A stretch of DNA of 64,000 bases from Pseudomonadota bacterium (lineage in GTDB: Bacteria > Pseudomonadota > Gammaproteobacteria > Burkholderiales > Thiobacteraceae), in the NCBI GenBank assembly GCA_021812385.1, contig JAKANO010000014.1, forward strand, positions 1-64,000, written 5' to 3'. Shown here one piece after another: positions 29,601 to 38,843 of this stretch. Under the pieces are notes generated by a model. It saw only the letters and a list, made by a program, of their open reading frames with translations. It searched no databases and was not told the origin of the DNA. The position numbers were made by a program, and so were the translations under genes. Each line of letters begins with the position of its first letter. Position 1 is the stretch's first letter.

Positions 29601-30965
29601 TTAACGTGTGCCGAGGCCGCGCAGGCCGGAGGGCGTGAAGTCCGCTTCCGTGCGTTTGATCGGCTCATAGACCTTGGGTTCTTCATTGCGCAGGCCCATG
29701 GCGAGATAGCGCCCGGATTGCAGATCGTAGTGCACTTCCAGCATGGGGTAGGTCATCGGAATGTTATACAGGTTGATGCTGTGCGCTTCCGAGACGCGCC
29801 ACAATTGGTCGCGCGCATCGTATTTGTCGGCCACCATGATCATCCAGGAATCTTCATCGATGTAGAAGGTGCGGCGTTTGTAGATGTGGCTGGCGCCTTC
29901 CTTGAGCGTGGCATCCACCACCCAAACGCGATGCAGCTCGTAGCGCGGGTATGCCGGGTTGAGATGCCCCGGCTTCAGCACGTCGCTGTATTTGATCGTG
30001 TTGCCAACGAGCTTGTAGGAGTTGTAGGGAATATAAATTTCCTGCTTGCCGAGCAGCTTCCAGTTGTAACGGTCGGTGGCGCCGTTGAACATGAAGAAAT
30101 CATCGCTGGTGCGCAAGCCGTCGGCGGCGGTGCCGGGATTGTCGTAAGCGATATTCGGCGCCAAGCGCACACGGCGCTGGCCCGGGTTGTAAGTCCACGC
30201 CTGGCGCGACTGCTTCACTTGGTCGACCGGGTCGTGCACCAGGATGATTTGCCCGGCCAAGCGCGCCGGCGCGGTGACGATTTGCAGGAAATTCAGCATT
30301 TTGTTGTCTTCGCGCGCTTTATCCGGCTTGCTCAGATTGCCGTAGTGAAAGTCATATTCGTATTCGAAGCGCACCATGGTGTAGCTGCCGTCGCGCGTGA
30401 CCGCCGCTTGGTTCCAGTTCATCGCATAGGTGTCGCCGCGGTAGCGCGTGAGATGATTCCAGATGACTTCCAAGCCATCCTTGGGAATGGGGAAGGGGAT
30501 GCCGCCGGTGGTGCCGGTCACGCCATTGCCGCCCGGCGCCAGTTTGGCTTTGGTGGCGTTGGCGATGGTCTCGTCGTAATGGCCTTTGGGAAAAGCCGCG
30601 CTGCGCCGCGTCGGGTATACCTGCATTTTCCAGTCCGGATATTTTTTCATCAGCGCCATTTGGCCCGGCGTCAGATGCGCCTTGTATTTTTCCATGTTGC
30701 TAGCGTCGATGACGAACAAGGGTTTGTCGCTGGCATACGGGTCGGGATAGTGCCCGGTTTCCTTGAATCCGGCGATCGGTTTGGTAATGCCGCCAGTCCA
30801 GGGCGGAATGGTTTGTGCGGCGTTGCCGGCCATTTCCGCGCCCATGGGCGTGAGGCTTTTGCCGAGTTTGGCGGCTTCAGCAACGGAGACTTCGGCGTGC
30901 GTCGCGGTGGCTGAGAACAGCAAAAACAGCGCGGTGCTCATCAGGCTGAGTGTTTGAAGCTTCAT
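29601..30965 (-). CDS. DUF1329 outer-membrane-associated protein
   Basis: The start at 30965 yields 454 residues with a signal peptide (MKLQTLSLMSTALFLLFSAT, cleavage near THA-EV); a longer frame upstream runs into DUF1302 and is rejected. The protein matches DUF1329 by its AAKLGKSLTPMGAEMAGN start, WNHLTRYRGDTYAMNW and the late HRVWVVDATLKEGASHIYKRRTFYIDEDSWMI segment. The family has a LolA/LolB-like fold by prediction and nearly always neighbours DUF1302. A role in lipid carriage across the periplasm is an inference. Confidence 0.87.
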   Translation of the reverse strand: MKLQTLSLMSTALFLLFSATATHAEVSVAEAAKLGKSLTPMGAEMAGNAAQTIPPWTGGITKPIAGFKETGHYPDPYASDKPLFVIDASNMEKYKAHLTPGQMALMKKYPDWKMQVYPTRRSAAFPKGHYDETIANATKAKLAPGGNGVTGTTGGIPFPIPKDGLEVIWNHLTRYRGDTYAMNWNQAAVTRDGSYTMVRFEYEYDFHYGNLSKPDKAREDNKMLNFLQIVTAPARLAGQIILVHDPVDQVKQSRQAWTYNPGQRRVRLAPNIAYDNPGTAADGLRTSDDFFMFNGATDRYNWKLLGKQEIYIPYNSYKLVGNTIKYSDVLKPGHLNPAYPRYELHRVWVVDATLKEGASHIYKRRTFYIDEDSWMIMVADKYDARDQLWRVSEAHSINLYNIPMTYPMLEVHYDLQSGRYLAMGLRNEEPKVYEPIKRTEADFTPSGLRGLGTR

Positions 30966-30976
30966 CGGAAATTCTC

Positions 30977-32881
30977 CTAGAACGAATAACTGAGGCTGAC
31001 CGAAATGAAATCGCGGTCCTTGAGCGGATTGGCGCTGGTGGCGTAAGTGAGCGGCTGGGTTCCGGTTGCCGATGGATCGGTGCCGGAATAAGTGCGCCCG
31101 CCCCAAAACGTGGTGTAGGACAGATCAGCTTGCCAGTTTTGCCGATACACAAAGCCTACGCCCAAGGTGGCCGCTTTCACGCCCTGATTGAAGGTCGGGC
31201 TCACGCCATGCACATCGTGCGAGAACGCGATGCGCGGGTTCACGGTGACGCCGGAGAATGCGCTGGGATAAGACAGATTGGCAGCCAAACGATAGCCCCA
31301 GGAATTGGTCGTGGCATAGCCTGCGGCATTGGGTTGCGTCGAGCCGGCCGTGGTGGCAGTGGAGGAACCCGGCGCCGGCAGCACGACGCCGGGGCCGGCG
31401 AACAACAAGCCCGAGGGTAAGCTCAGGCGGGTAAAGCCGATCTCGCCGATGGCGGTAAGCGATTCTGCGCCCAGGGTAGGGCCAAAAATTTTAGTACCCG
31501 TCACTTGCAGTTGTTGCATCGTAACCCGGCGGTAGCCGCTGATTTCCGTGCCGGGCGCTACGCTTGCCGCCGCCACGTTGCCGCCGGTGATGTTGTTGGC
31601 GAGTCCGCCGGCGGCCAAGATGACTTCGGTGGTGGCCAGTTGCAAGGGCTGATTGGGACGGTAGGAATACTCGCCTTGCAGGGCGATGCCCGCCGGGCCG
31701 GAGGTGCTGAAACTCAGGCCGTACAAGTGAATGTTTTCCGGATATTCGCCAAAGTACGTAGCGGCGCGCGCGCCAGTGCACAGTCCTTGGCCCAGCGGGT
31801 TAACGCCGATCAGCACATTGAAATTCACCAGATTGCTGCCGGCGCAGCCGGCATCCGAGCCAGCCAGCCCGGCTGCGGTAGTAACGGTGGCCGCGCCGCG
31901 CACCACCGAGAGCAAAGGGGTGCGGCTGTGGTAGTTGATGAAAAATAAGCCCAGCTCGCTATCGTTCAGGGACGGTAGCAATGAGCGCAGCGCCAGGCCA
32001 TATTCGCCGCCGTTATCGGCATTGCGGTCTAAGGTGCGCGGCGCCCATACCGGTGCGCCGGTTAAACCGAAGGCCAGTGCCGCGCCATGCTGGTCGAAGC
32101 GCCGACCGGAACCGACGTAAATGCGATCGGCGCCATCCGACAAGGCATCGGTGCTGCTGAAGTAAGTGCCGCGCGGGTCGAGCAGGGTCTTGCCGCGTTT
32201 GAAGGCGTAAAAACCTTCTAGCGATATGCCGTCGGTCAGATCATGCGCGGCCCACAGCATGGGTGTTGGCAGCAGCCCTTCCTTGAGTTCGGCGCCCGGT
32301 ATGCGCAGCTTGGAGACATCCACCGGGTTGATGATGTTGATGCCGTTGAGGATGTAAGTGCTCTCACCCCAGCTCACCACTTGCTGCCCTAAGCGCACAT
32401 TGAAATTGCGCCCGCCGATGCTCTTGAAATTGCCGTAAGCGAAGGCGTCCAGCAGGGTGATATTGTTGTCCACACGGTCTTTACCCCCGGCGCTGAGGCC
32501 CGAGCTCGTGTTGATGGCTTTGTTGTCCAGGACGAAATCGTAAAAATAAGTCCCGCGGAAAAACGCGCCGTAATTTTGATATTTAATGTCTAAGTCGTGC
32601 GTGACCTTGACGGCGCTCGAATAGGCATCGCCGCGATCGTAGTTGAGGTTGCCGTCGTCACCGTTAATGTCGCGCGAGGTGCCGCCATTGGTGATGGCGA
32701 CCAGCGCCGGATCGCGTTGTTGCGCGCGAAACGCCGCGCCAAGCGAGATCGTGGTATCAAGACTGCCGGTGACGTCGCCGGCGGCGTTGTTAAATTGGAA
32801 CGCGTGCGCTGCAAGCGGGCTTGCGCAAGCCAGTAGCAATGCTATGCCGCGCACGCAAAAATAGGGTGAATGACTAGCCAT
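30977..32881 (-). CDS. DUF1302 outer membrane beta-barrel protein
   Basis: The 634-residue protein has a signal peptide (cleavage near AAHA-FQF) and alternating hydrophobic strands ending in the aromatic LSYSF, the C-terminal phenylalanine signature of Bam-inserted barrels. DUF1302 features include QVVSWGESTYILNGINIINPVD. A GAGGAG ribosome site precedes the ATG. It is the promoter-proximal gene of the four-gene minus-strand cluster and is likely the outer-membrane channel or receptor of the system. Confidence 0.88.
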   Translation of the reverse strand: MASHSPYFCVRGIALLLACASPLAAHAFQFNNAAGDVTGSLDTTISLGAAFRAQQRDPALVAITNGGTSRDINGDDGNLNYDRGDAYSSAVKVTHDLDIKYQNYGAFFRGTYFYDFVLDNKAINTSSGLSAGGKDRVDNNITLLDAFAYGNFKSIGGRNFNVRLGQQVVSWGESTYILNGINIINPVDVSKLRIPGAELKEGLLPTPMLWAAHDLTDGISLEGFYAFKRGKTLLDPRGTYFSSTDALSDGADRIYVGSGRRFDQHGAALAFGLTGAPVWAPRTLDRNADNGGEYGLALRSLLPSLNDSELGLFFINYHSRTPLLSVVRGAATVTTAAGLAGSDAGCAGSNLVNFNVLIGVNPLGQGLCTGARAATYFGEYPENIHLYGLSFSTSGPAGIALQGEYSYRPNQPLQLATTEVILAAGGLANNITGGNVAAASVAPGTEISGYRRVTMQQLQVTGTKIFGPTLGAESLTAIGEIGFTRLSLPSGLLFAGPGVVLPAPGSSTATTAGSTQPNAAGYATTNSWGYRLAANLSYPSAFSGVTVNPRIAFSHDVHGVSPTFNQGVKAATLGVGFVYRQNWQADLSYTTFWGGRTYSGTDPSATGTQPLTYATSANPLKDRDFISVSLSYSF

Positions 32882-33063
32882 TTCCCAATCTCCTCAAAAA
32901 CCATTAATTTTTATGTGAATGACTGACGTGCGCAGTGCTATCAACGGGCATTGTTCCCGAGTTAGTCGATAAATACAATCCTAGCGACGGGGGGTGATTT
33001 AAAACATGCTTTATGCAGTTTAAATGGCGGGATTTTCACCTGACAAGCTTGTGCATACGTTGC

Positions 33064-33092
33064 TTGTCGCCCCGGGTGCGCTCCGGTATAGT
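33064..33092 (+). promoter_or_regulatory. Predicted sigma-70 promoter of the gcv operon
   Basis: TTGTCG at 33064-33069 and TATAGT at 33087-33092 are separated by 17 bases. Transcription would begin about 33100, immediately before the first glycine aptamer, which is the expected arrangement. Confidence 0.6.
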
Positions 33093-33104
33093 TTCGGTCT
33101 GCCG

Positions 33105-33275
33105 TAAGGCACACGGGAGAGCGTGCATTAGCACCGCCGAAGGCGTATTACCCATAACCGCTCAGGCAAATGAACCGTGTGTTTAGGCAACTCTGGAGAG
33201 CGATGGCATGCCGCCATCCACCGAAGGGGCACACGGGTTTCTCCCGTAATCTCTCAGGTACCCGAACAGAGGGGT
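33105..33275 (+). ncRNA. Tandem glycine riboswitch
   Basis: Two glycine aptamers lie in series. Aptamer I is closed by CACACGG 33110-33116 with CCGTGTG 33175-33181; aptamer II by CTCTG 33191-33195 with CAGAG 33267-33271. Both contain the conserved GGAGAGC just inside the stem, CACCGCCGAAGG or CCACCGAAGGGG in the middle, and CTCAGGCAAA or CTCAGGTACC before the closing strand. A short linker joins them. The position directly before gcvT and the domain order are those of the classic system, which switches on glycine cleavage when glycine is plentiful. Confidence 0.95.
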
Positions 33276-33363
33276 AAAGCGTGGCAAGACTGGTGGCAAA
33301 ATGCTGTTGGCCTCGCGTTCTCGCCCCGCTGCTTTTTCAAATCGATCATCAATCGGTACATCA

Positions 33364-34443
33364 ATGCTTAAACAAACCGCACTAAATGCCGCACATCGCG
33401 CCATGGGCGCGAAAATGGTGGATTTTTCCGGCTGGGACATGCCGATCCATTATGGCTCGCAAATCGAAGAGCACCACCAAGTTCGGCGCGATGCCGGCAT
33501 GTTCGATGTTTCGCACATGCTCGCCATCGATCTCGAAGGCCCGTTGGCGCGCGAATTTCTGAGCCATTTACTGGCCAACAACGTCAGCCGTTTGCAGATG
33601 CCCGGCAAGGCCATGTATTCCTGCATGCTCAATCAACAAGGCGGCGTGCTCGATGACTTGATCGTGTACTACCTGCGCGAGGATTGGTTCCGCATCGTGG
33701 TGAACGCCGCCACTTGCGATAAGGATCTGGCTTGGATGCAAGCGCAAGCGAAATCCTATCCCGGCCTGACACTGTCGCCGCGGCGCGAGATGGCGATCGT
33801 GGCGGTGCAAGGTCCACATGCGCGCGAAAAGGTGTGGCAGGCCGTGCCGGAAATGCGCCTGGTCACCGAATTGCTCAAACCCTTCCAGGCCGCCGAGTGT
33901 GCGCCGTATTTTGTGGGCCGCACCGGCTACACCGGCGAGGATGGTTTCGAAATCATTCTCCCCGCGATGCAAGCGCCTGCGTTCTGGCAAGCCTTGAGCG
34001 CGGTCGGCGTCAAACCGATCGGTCTCGGTGCGCGCGACACGCTGCGTTTGGAAGCGGGCATGAATCTGTATGGCCAAGACATGGATGAGTCGGTGTCGCC
34101 GCTCGAATCCGGTCTGGCGTGGACCGTGGATCTCGGCGCCGAGCGTGATTTCATCGGCAAGGCGGCGCTCAAGGAACAAGTGCTGGCGCGCGATTTATTC
34201 GGCTTGGTCTTGCTAGATAAAGGCGTGTTGCGCAGCCATCAAGCGGTAAACACCGCGTATGGCGCGGGCGAGATCACCAGCGGCAGTTTTGCGCCGACGC
34301 TGGATAAGTCGATCGCGCTGGCGCGTTTGCCTAAACAAATCGCCATTGGCGAAACCGTGCAGGTCGCGGTGCGCGATAAATGGTTGTCGGCGAAAGTGGT
34401 GAAATATCCTTTCGTGCGCAACGGTAAAAGTTTAATCGGATAG
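33364..34443 (+). CDS. gcvT: Aminomethyltransferase (glycine cleavage T protein)
   Basis: GcvT releases ammonia and moves the methylene group from the H-protein to tetrahydrofolate. The start at ATG 33364 gives 359 residues beginning [33 protein letters not shown]; 21 extra codons from 33301 lie between riboswitch and gene and are rejected. The folate-binding FDVSHM and the signature [10 protein letters not shown] are present. No strong ribosome site is seen. First gene behind the glycine riboswitch. Confidence 0.95.
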   Translation: MLKQTALNAAHRAMGAKMVDFSGWDMPIHYGSQIEEHHQVRRDAGMFDVSHMLAIDLEGPLAREFLSHLLANNVSRLQMPGKAMYSCMLNQQGGVLDDLIVYYLREDWFRIVVNAATCDKDLAWMQAQAKSYPGLTLSPRREMAIVAVQGPHAREKVWQAVPEMRLVTELLKPFQAAECAPYFVGRTGYTGEDGFEIILPAMQAPAFWQALSAVGVKPIGLGARDTLRLEAGMNLYGQDMDESVSPLESGLAWTVDLGAERDFIGKAALKEQVLARDLFGLVLLDKGVLRSHQAVNTAYGAGEITSGSFAPTLDKSIALARLPKQIAIGETVQVAVRDKWLSAKVVKYPFVRNGKSLIG

Positions 34444-34453
34444 GGAGCGGGTC

Positions 34454-34843
34454 ATGACAATTCCAAGTGATTTGAAATATACGAAATCTCACGAGTGGGT
34501 GCGCGTCGAAGCCGACGGCACGGTGAGCGTGGGCATCACGCACCATGCGCAAGATTTGTTGGGCGATATGGTGTACGTGGAAACCCCCAGCATCGGGCGC
34601 CAAGTAGCCGCAGGCGCAGAATGCGCCGTGGTCGAATCGGTGAAAGCGGCCTCCGATGTCTATGCGCCGATTGCCGGCGAAGTGGTGGCGGTGAATGCGG
34701 AAGTCAGCGATGCGCCGGAAAAAATCAATCAAGATCCTTATGGCGCCTGGATGTTTAAACTCAAACCCGCCAATGCGGCGGACGTGAATGGCTTGTTGGA
34801 TGCCGCGGCTTATCAGGCCGTGGTCGAAAGCGAAGCGCATTAG
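34454..34843 (+). CDS. gcvH: Glycine cleavage system H protein
   Basis: The 129-residue lipoyl carrier shuttles the aminomethyl group between P, T and L proteins. The lipoylation lysine is in [15 protein letters not shown]. Other signatures are [22 protein letters not shown] and the ending [16 protein letters not shown]. Ten bases after gcvT with a GGGAGCGGG site. Confidence 0.97.
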   Translation: MTIPSDLKYTKSHEWVRVEADGTVSVGITHHAQDLLGDMVYVETPSIGRQVAAGAECAVVESVKAASDVYAPIAGEVVAVNAEVSDAPEKINQDPYGAWMFKLKPANAADVNGLLDAAAYQAVVESEAH

Positions 34844-34861
34844 AGCGAACTTTAATTGAGC

Positions 34862-34918
34862 TTAATTGGGGTCAGAGTCAATTAAATTATTAAATTAATT
34901 GACTCTGACCCCAATTAA
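34862..34918. repeat. Perfect 24-base inverted repeat between gcvH and gcvPA
   Basis: The arms at 34862-34885 and 34895-34918 are exact reverse complements of 24 bases around a nine-base A/T loop. The core is GGGGTCAGAGTCAATT. This core is known from interspersed REP-like repeats in many proteobacteria that carry REP-associated tyrosine transposases. It ends 16 bases before the gcvPA start, in a 91-base gap of an otherwise compact operon. Confidence 0.9.
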
Positions 34919-34934
34919 ATGAACGAGAATTCAA

Positions 34935-36314
34935 ATGCCTTTTATTCCCCATACTGAAACCGATGTCAGCGCGATGCTGGCAGCCATCGGTGTTAACGCG
35001 ATCGACGATTTGTTCGATGAAATTCCGCAAGCCTTGCGCAGCCACGGTTTGACGCAAGTGCCGGAAGGTTTGTCGGAGATGGAAGTCGCGCGCTTGATGC
35101 AAGAGCGCGCCGAGATGGATGGGCGTTATCTCAATTTTATCGGCGCCGGCGCCTATGAGCACCATATCCCGGCGGCGGTGTGGCAAATCGTCACGCGCGG
35201 TGAATATTATTCCGCCTATACGCCGTATCAAGCCGAAGCCAGCCAAGGCACGCTGCAACTGCTGTATGAATACCAAACCATGATGGCATCGCTCACGGGC
35301 ATGGATGTGTCCAACGCCAGTTTGTACGACGGCGCATCGGGCTTGGCCGAAGCGGTGTTGATGGCGGTGCGCGCGCATCGCGACGCGCGGCGGATTTTGC
35401 TGCCGAAGACGGTGCATCCGCATTATCGGCGCGTGGTGCAAAGCATCGTGTCGGCGCAAAACATCGAGTTGGTCGAGATTGATTACGATGCCAAGACCGG
35501 GGTCGTGGGCAATTTGACCGGGGATGCGTTCGCCGCCTTGGTGATTCCGCAGCCGAACTTTTTTGGATGTCTGGAAGATGTCGATCGCCTCACCGATTGG
35601 GCGCAAGCGCAAGGCGGGTTGGTGATCGGTCTGGTTAATCCAACCGCGCTCGCGTTGCTCAAGCCGCCTGGTCTATGGGGTAGCAAAGGCGCGGACATCG
35701 CGGTGGGTGAAGGCCAGCCTTTAGGCGCGCCCTTATCTTCCGGCGGTCCGTATTTCGGCTTTATGTGCTGCAAGCAGGCCTTGGTGCGGCAGATGCCGGG
35801 CCGCATTATCGGTCGCACCGTCGACCTGGATGGCAAGCCCGGTTTTACCCTGACCTTGCAAGCGCGCGAACAACATATTCGCCGCGCCAAAGCGACTTCC
35901 AATATTTGCACCAATCAAGGTTTGCTGGTGACGGCGGCCACGATTTATATGTCGCTGCTCGGCCCTGAGGGCTTGAAGCGCGTCGCCGCTGCGTCGCATG
36001 CCAACGCGCAACAACTGGTCGAAGCATTGACACAGATTCCCGGCGTGCACTTGGCGTTTGAGCGGCCGCGCTTCCATGAAGCGGTATTGCAATTGGATGC
36101 GCCGGTGGCGGGCGTGTTGCATGCGCTGGAAGCACAAGGCATCACCGGCGGTTTCGATTTGACGTATGTATATCCTGAGCTCGGCCATGCGTTGTTGGTG
36201 TGTGCGACGGAGACGAAGACGCCCGCCGATTTACAAAAATTCGCCGATCATCTGGGGCGTATCATGGGGCGGCAGCAAGTAGCGCCGCCATGCCCAATCA
36301 AACCTAAAATCTAG
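34935..36314 (+). CDS. gcvPA: Glycine dehydrogenase (decarboxylating) subunit 1
   Basis: This is the N-terminal half of the two-subunit P protein, 459 residues, starting [20 protein letters not shown]. It includes [58 protein letters not shown] and [21 protein letters not shown]. Subunit 1 lacks the PLP lysine, which is in gcvPB. The split form is usual in many bacteria in place of the single ~950-residue GcvP. Confidence 0.96.
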   Translation: MPFIPHTETDVSAMLAAIGVNAIDDLFDEIPQALRSHGLTQVPEGLSEMEVARLMQERAEMDGRYLNFIGAGAYEHHIPAAVWQIVTRGEYYSAYTPYQAEASQGTLQLLYEYQTMMASLTGMDVSNASLYDGASGLAEAVLMAVRAHRDARRILLPKTVHPHYRRVVQSIVSAQNIELVEIDYDAKTGVVGNLTGDAFAALVIPQPNFFGCLEDVDRLTDWAQAQGGLVIGLVNPTALALLKPPGLWGSKGADIAVGEGQPLGAPLSSGGPYFGFMCCKQALVRQMPGRIIGRTVDLDGKPGFTLTLQAREQHIRRAKATSNICTNQGLLVTAATIYMSLLGPEGLKRVAAASHANAQQLVEALTQIPGVHLAFERPRFHEAVLQLDAPVAGVLHALEAQGITGGFDLTYVYPELGHALLVCATETKTPADLQKFADHLGRIMGRQQVAPPCPIKPKI

Positions 36315-36332
36315 TCTGACAAGGAGAGCGTT

Positions 36333-36833
36333 ATGAGTACCGTTACTTTGGAAGGCAATCCCCTGCATGTCGAAGGCCACTTCCCGCAACCCGGCGACAA
36401 AGCGCACAGCTTCATGCTGGTGGACAAGGATTTAAACGACGTCGCCTTGTCGCACTTCAAGGGCAAGCGCAAAGTGTTGTCGATTGTGCCTAGCCTCGAT
36501 ACCCCGACATGCGCGGCTTCGACGCGCGTGTTCAACGAGAAGGCATCCAGCTTGCCGAATGCCGTGGTGATCGTGATTTCCTCCGACCTGCCGTTTGCGC
36601 AATCGCGTTTCTGCGGTGCGGAAGGCTTGAATAATGTGGTTACCCTCTCGACCTTGCGCGGGCGCGATTTTCATCGCGACTATGGCGTGCTGATTACCGA
36701 GCATCCGCTGACCGGGCTGACCGCGCGCGCCGTGATCGTGTTGGATGAAAACGACACCGTGCTGTATTCGCAACTGGTGCCGGAGATTGCCGACGAGCCG
36801 GATTACGATGCGGCGCTCGCGGCGCTGAAATAG
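36333..36833 (+). CDS. tpx: Thiol peroxidase
   Basis: A 166-residue atypical 2-Cys peroxiredoxin that reduces lipid and alkyl hydroperoxides using thioredoxin. The peroxidatic Cys lies in [14 protein letters not shown] and the resolving Cys in [10 protein letters not shown], both intact. A GGAGAG site precedes the ATG. It sits between the two glycine dehydrogenase subunit genes, 18 bases after gcvPA, which is an unusual position and suggests an insertion into the operon. Confidence 0.94.
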   Translation: MSTVTLEGNPLHVEGHFPQPGDKAHSFMLVDKDLNDVALSHFKGKRKVLSIVPSLDTPTCAASTRVFNEKASSLPNAVVIVISSDLPFAQSRFCGAEGLNNVVTLSTLRGRDFHRDYGVLITEHPLTGLTARAVIVLDENDTVLYSQLVPEIADEPDYDAALAALK

Positions 36834-36841
36834 AAACAAGT

Positions 36842-36902
36842 TAACCGCCAAGGCGCCAAGAGCGCCAAGTTGCTCAAAGATTTCTTGGTGCTCTTGGCGG
36901 TA
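36842..36902. repeat. Palindromic repeat, copy C, between tpx and gcvPB
   Basis: The left arm at 36842-36869 shares its TAACCGCCAAG start and CCAAGAGCGCCAAG end with copy A at 26055-26147. The right arm at 36884-36902 is shorter, as if one octamer was lost, and pairs 13 of 14 inner bases plus the outer ACCGCC. It fills the 85-base gap before gcvPB. Confidence 0.83.
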
Positions 36903-36918
36903 AAAAAAGGTTGCATAA

Positions 36919-38370
36919 ATGCTGATTTTTGAATTATCCCAGCCTGGCCGCAAGAGCCATGCGCAAATGCCTCCCGCTGTCGCGAGCGATATCCCCGCTG
37001 AATTTTTACGTCAGGATGCGCCGCTGTTGCCCGAGTGTTCGGAGATGGATGTGGTGCGGCATTACACGCGCCTGTCGCAGAAGAATTTCTCCATCGACAC
37101 GCAGTTCTACCCGCTCGGCTCCTGCACCATGAAATACAATCCGCGCGCCTGCAATACGCTGGCGATGCTACCGCAGTTTTTGGCGCGCCATCCGAGTTCC
37201 GCTGCGCCGACCGGCCAGGGCTTCTTGGCGTGCATGCATGAGCTGCAAGAGATGTTGAAGGATGTGACCGGCATGGCGGCGGTGAGCCTGTCGCCGATGG
37301 CGGGGGCGCAAGGCGAGTTTGCCGGGGTGGCGATGATTCGCGCTTATCACATGGCGCGCGGCGATACCGCGCGCACCGAAGTGCTGGTGCCCGACGCGGC
37401 GCACGGTACCAATCCGGCGACGGCGGTGATGTGCGGCTACAGCGTGAAAGAAATTCCCACCAATCGCGATGGCGATGTGGACTTGGAAGCCTTGAAGCAA
37501 GCCGTCGGTCCGCACACCGCTGGCTTGATGCTGACCAATCCTTCCACGCTGGGCGTGTTCGAGCGCAACATCGCCGAGATCGCGCGCATCGTGCATGAAG
37601 CGGGCGGCCTGCTGTATTACGACGGCGCGAATTTGAATGCGATTCTGGGTCGGGTCAAGCCGGGCGATATGGGCTTCGATGTGATTCACATGAATTTGCA
37701 CAAGACCTTTTCCACGCCACATGGCGGCGGCGGTCCGGGCGCGGGGCCGGTGGGCGTATCGGAACGCTTGATTCCGTTCTTGCCGATTCCTTTGGTGCAT
37801 GAAGAGCGCGGCGTATATCGCTTGCTTGCCGAGCATGATCGGCCACAATCCATCGGCCGCTTGTCGGCGCACATCGGCAATGCCGGCGTGTTGTTGCGCG
37901 CGTATATTTATGCGCGCTTGCTGGGGCGCGAGGGCATGCACCGCGTGGCGGAATATGCCACGTTGAACGCGAACTACTTGATGGCTGAGCTGAAAAAAGC
38001 CGGTTTCGATATCGCCTTCCCCAACCGTCGCGCCAGCCACGAATTTATCGTCACGCTCAAGGGGCTCAAGGAACAAACCGGTATCAGCGCCATGGATGTA
38101 GCGAAGCGTTTATTGGATAAAGGCTTCCATGCGCCGACCACGTATTTTCCTTTATTGGTGCCGGAGTGTTTGCTGATCGAGCCGACCGAGACCGAATCCA
38201 AGCAATCCTTGGATGCGTTCGTCGCCGCCTTGAAAGAGATTCTGGAAGAGGCGCACACTAATCCTGATTTAGTTAAAGGCGCGCCTTACACCACGCCGGT
38301 GCGGCGCTTGGATGACGTGAAAGCCGCGCGCGAGTTGGATCTCACCTGGAAGCAGCGACATGAGCAGTAA
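36919..38370 (+). CDS. gcvPB: Glycine dehydrogenase (decarboxylating) subunit 2
   Basis: The catalytic C-terminal half of the split P protein (483 residues). The PLP lysine is in [19 protein letters not shown], about residue 258. [15 protein letters not shown] and [11 protein letters not shown] are conserved family stretches. The ATG at 36919 is preceded only by a weak AAGG, just after the palindromic repeat. Acts with gcvPA, gcvT and gcvH; the L protein (lipoamide dehydrogenase) is not in the window. Confidence 0.96.
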   Translation: MLIFELSQPGRKSHAQMPPAVASDIPAEFLRQDAPLLPECSEMDVVRHYTRLSQKNFSIDTQFYPLGSCTMKYNPRACNTLAMLPQFLARHPSSAAPTGQGFLACMHELQEMLKDVTGMAAVSLSPMAGAQGEFAGVAMIRAYHMARGDTARTEVLVPDAAHGTNPATAVMCGYSVKEIPTNRDGDVDLEALKQAVGPHTAGLMLTNPSTLGVFERNIAEIARIVHEAGGLLYYDGANLNAILGRVKPGDMGFDVIHMNLHKTFSTPHGGGGPGAGPVGVSERLIPFLPIPLVHEERGVYRLLAEHDRPQSIGRLSAHIGNAGVLLRAYIYARLLGREGMHRVAEYATLNANYLMAELKKAGFDIAFPNRRASHEFIVTLKGLKEQTGISAMDVAKRLLDKGFHAPTTYFPLLVPECLLIEPTETESKQSLDAFVAALKEILEEAHTNPDLVKGAPYTTPVRRLDDVKAARELDLTWKQRHEQ

Positions 38371-38469
38371 GCAGGGGCTCCGCGCAGCGGGGATGCGCAC
38401 GGCCGCGAAGGTCGCTTACCGCCGACTCGGAGGGTGCAAAGCCCGCACGGTGTCGGAAGAGGCGGCGGC
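38371..38469 (+). other. GC-rich structured leader before dgkA
   Basis: The 99 bases between gcvPB and dgkA can form nested stems: CCGCC near 38419 with GGCGG at 38461-38465, CCGAC with GTCGG inside it, and GGTGC with GCAC at the tip. The GAGG ribosome site of dgkA (38459-38462) lies at the edge of this fold, so translation might be affected. No known riboswitch consensus is recognised. Confidence 0.35.
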
Positions 38470-38841
38470 TTGATGGAGTCGCCACACAAAGGCAAGACCG
38501 GCTTGCGGCGTGTCTGGAATGCGTTCTTTTATTCGATGGCCGGCTTCGCTGCCGCGTTCAAATACGAGGATGCGTTTCGTCAGGAAATTATCCTCGCGGC
38601 GATTCTGATTCCGTTGACGTTCTTTCTTCCGGCCAGCAATATCGGCCGTGCATTGATGATTGCATCAATGTTGCTGGTGCTGATCGTGGAGTTATTGAAT
38701 TCGGCCTTGGAGGCGACCGTGGATCGAATCTCAATCGAAAATCATCCGCTCGCCAAGCGCGCAAAAGACATCGGCAGCGCGGCGGTATTCGTCGCGCTGC
38801 TGAATGCTGCAATCGTTTGGGGCTTGGTCTTGCTAGGCTAG
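38470..38841 (+). CDS. dgkA: Diacylglycerol kinase
   Basis: A 123-residue integral membrane kinase that returns diacylglycerol to phosphatidic acid, mainly during turnover of lipids for osmoregulated glucans. The ATG 38470 start is chosen because it matches the E. coli length and follows GAGG; a 12-codon extension from a GTG is less likely. The signature VELLNSALEATVDRIS with active-site Glu, KRAKDIGSAAVF and three hydrophobic helices are present. It converges with grxD, stop codons two bases apart. Confidence 0.93.
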   Translation: MMESPHKGKTGLRRVWNAFFYSMAGFAAAFKYEDAFRQEIILAAILIPLTFFLPASNIGRALMIASMLLVLIVELLNSALEATVDRISIENHPLAKRAKDIGSAAVFVALLNAAIVWGLVLLG

Positions 38842-38843
38842 TG

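Noticed and set aside
29718..30914. 398-codon plus-strand open frame opposite the DUF1329 gene
   Set aside because: Antisense shadow with valine- and arginine-rich low-complexity composition and no ribosome site; DUF1329 on the other strand has a signal peptide and family motifs.
37168..38076. 302-codon minus-strand open frame opposite gcvPB
   Set aside because: Shadow frame rich in His, Arg and Gln with no domain; gcvPB is unambiguous.
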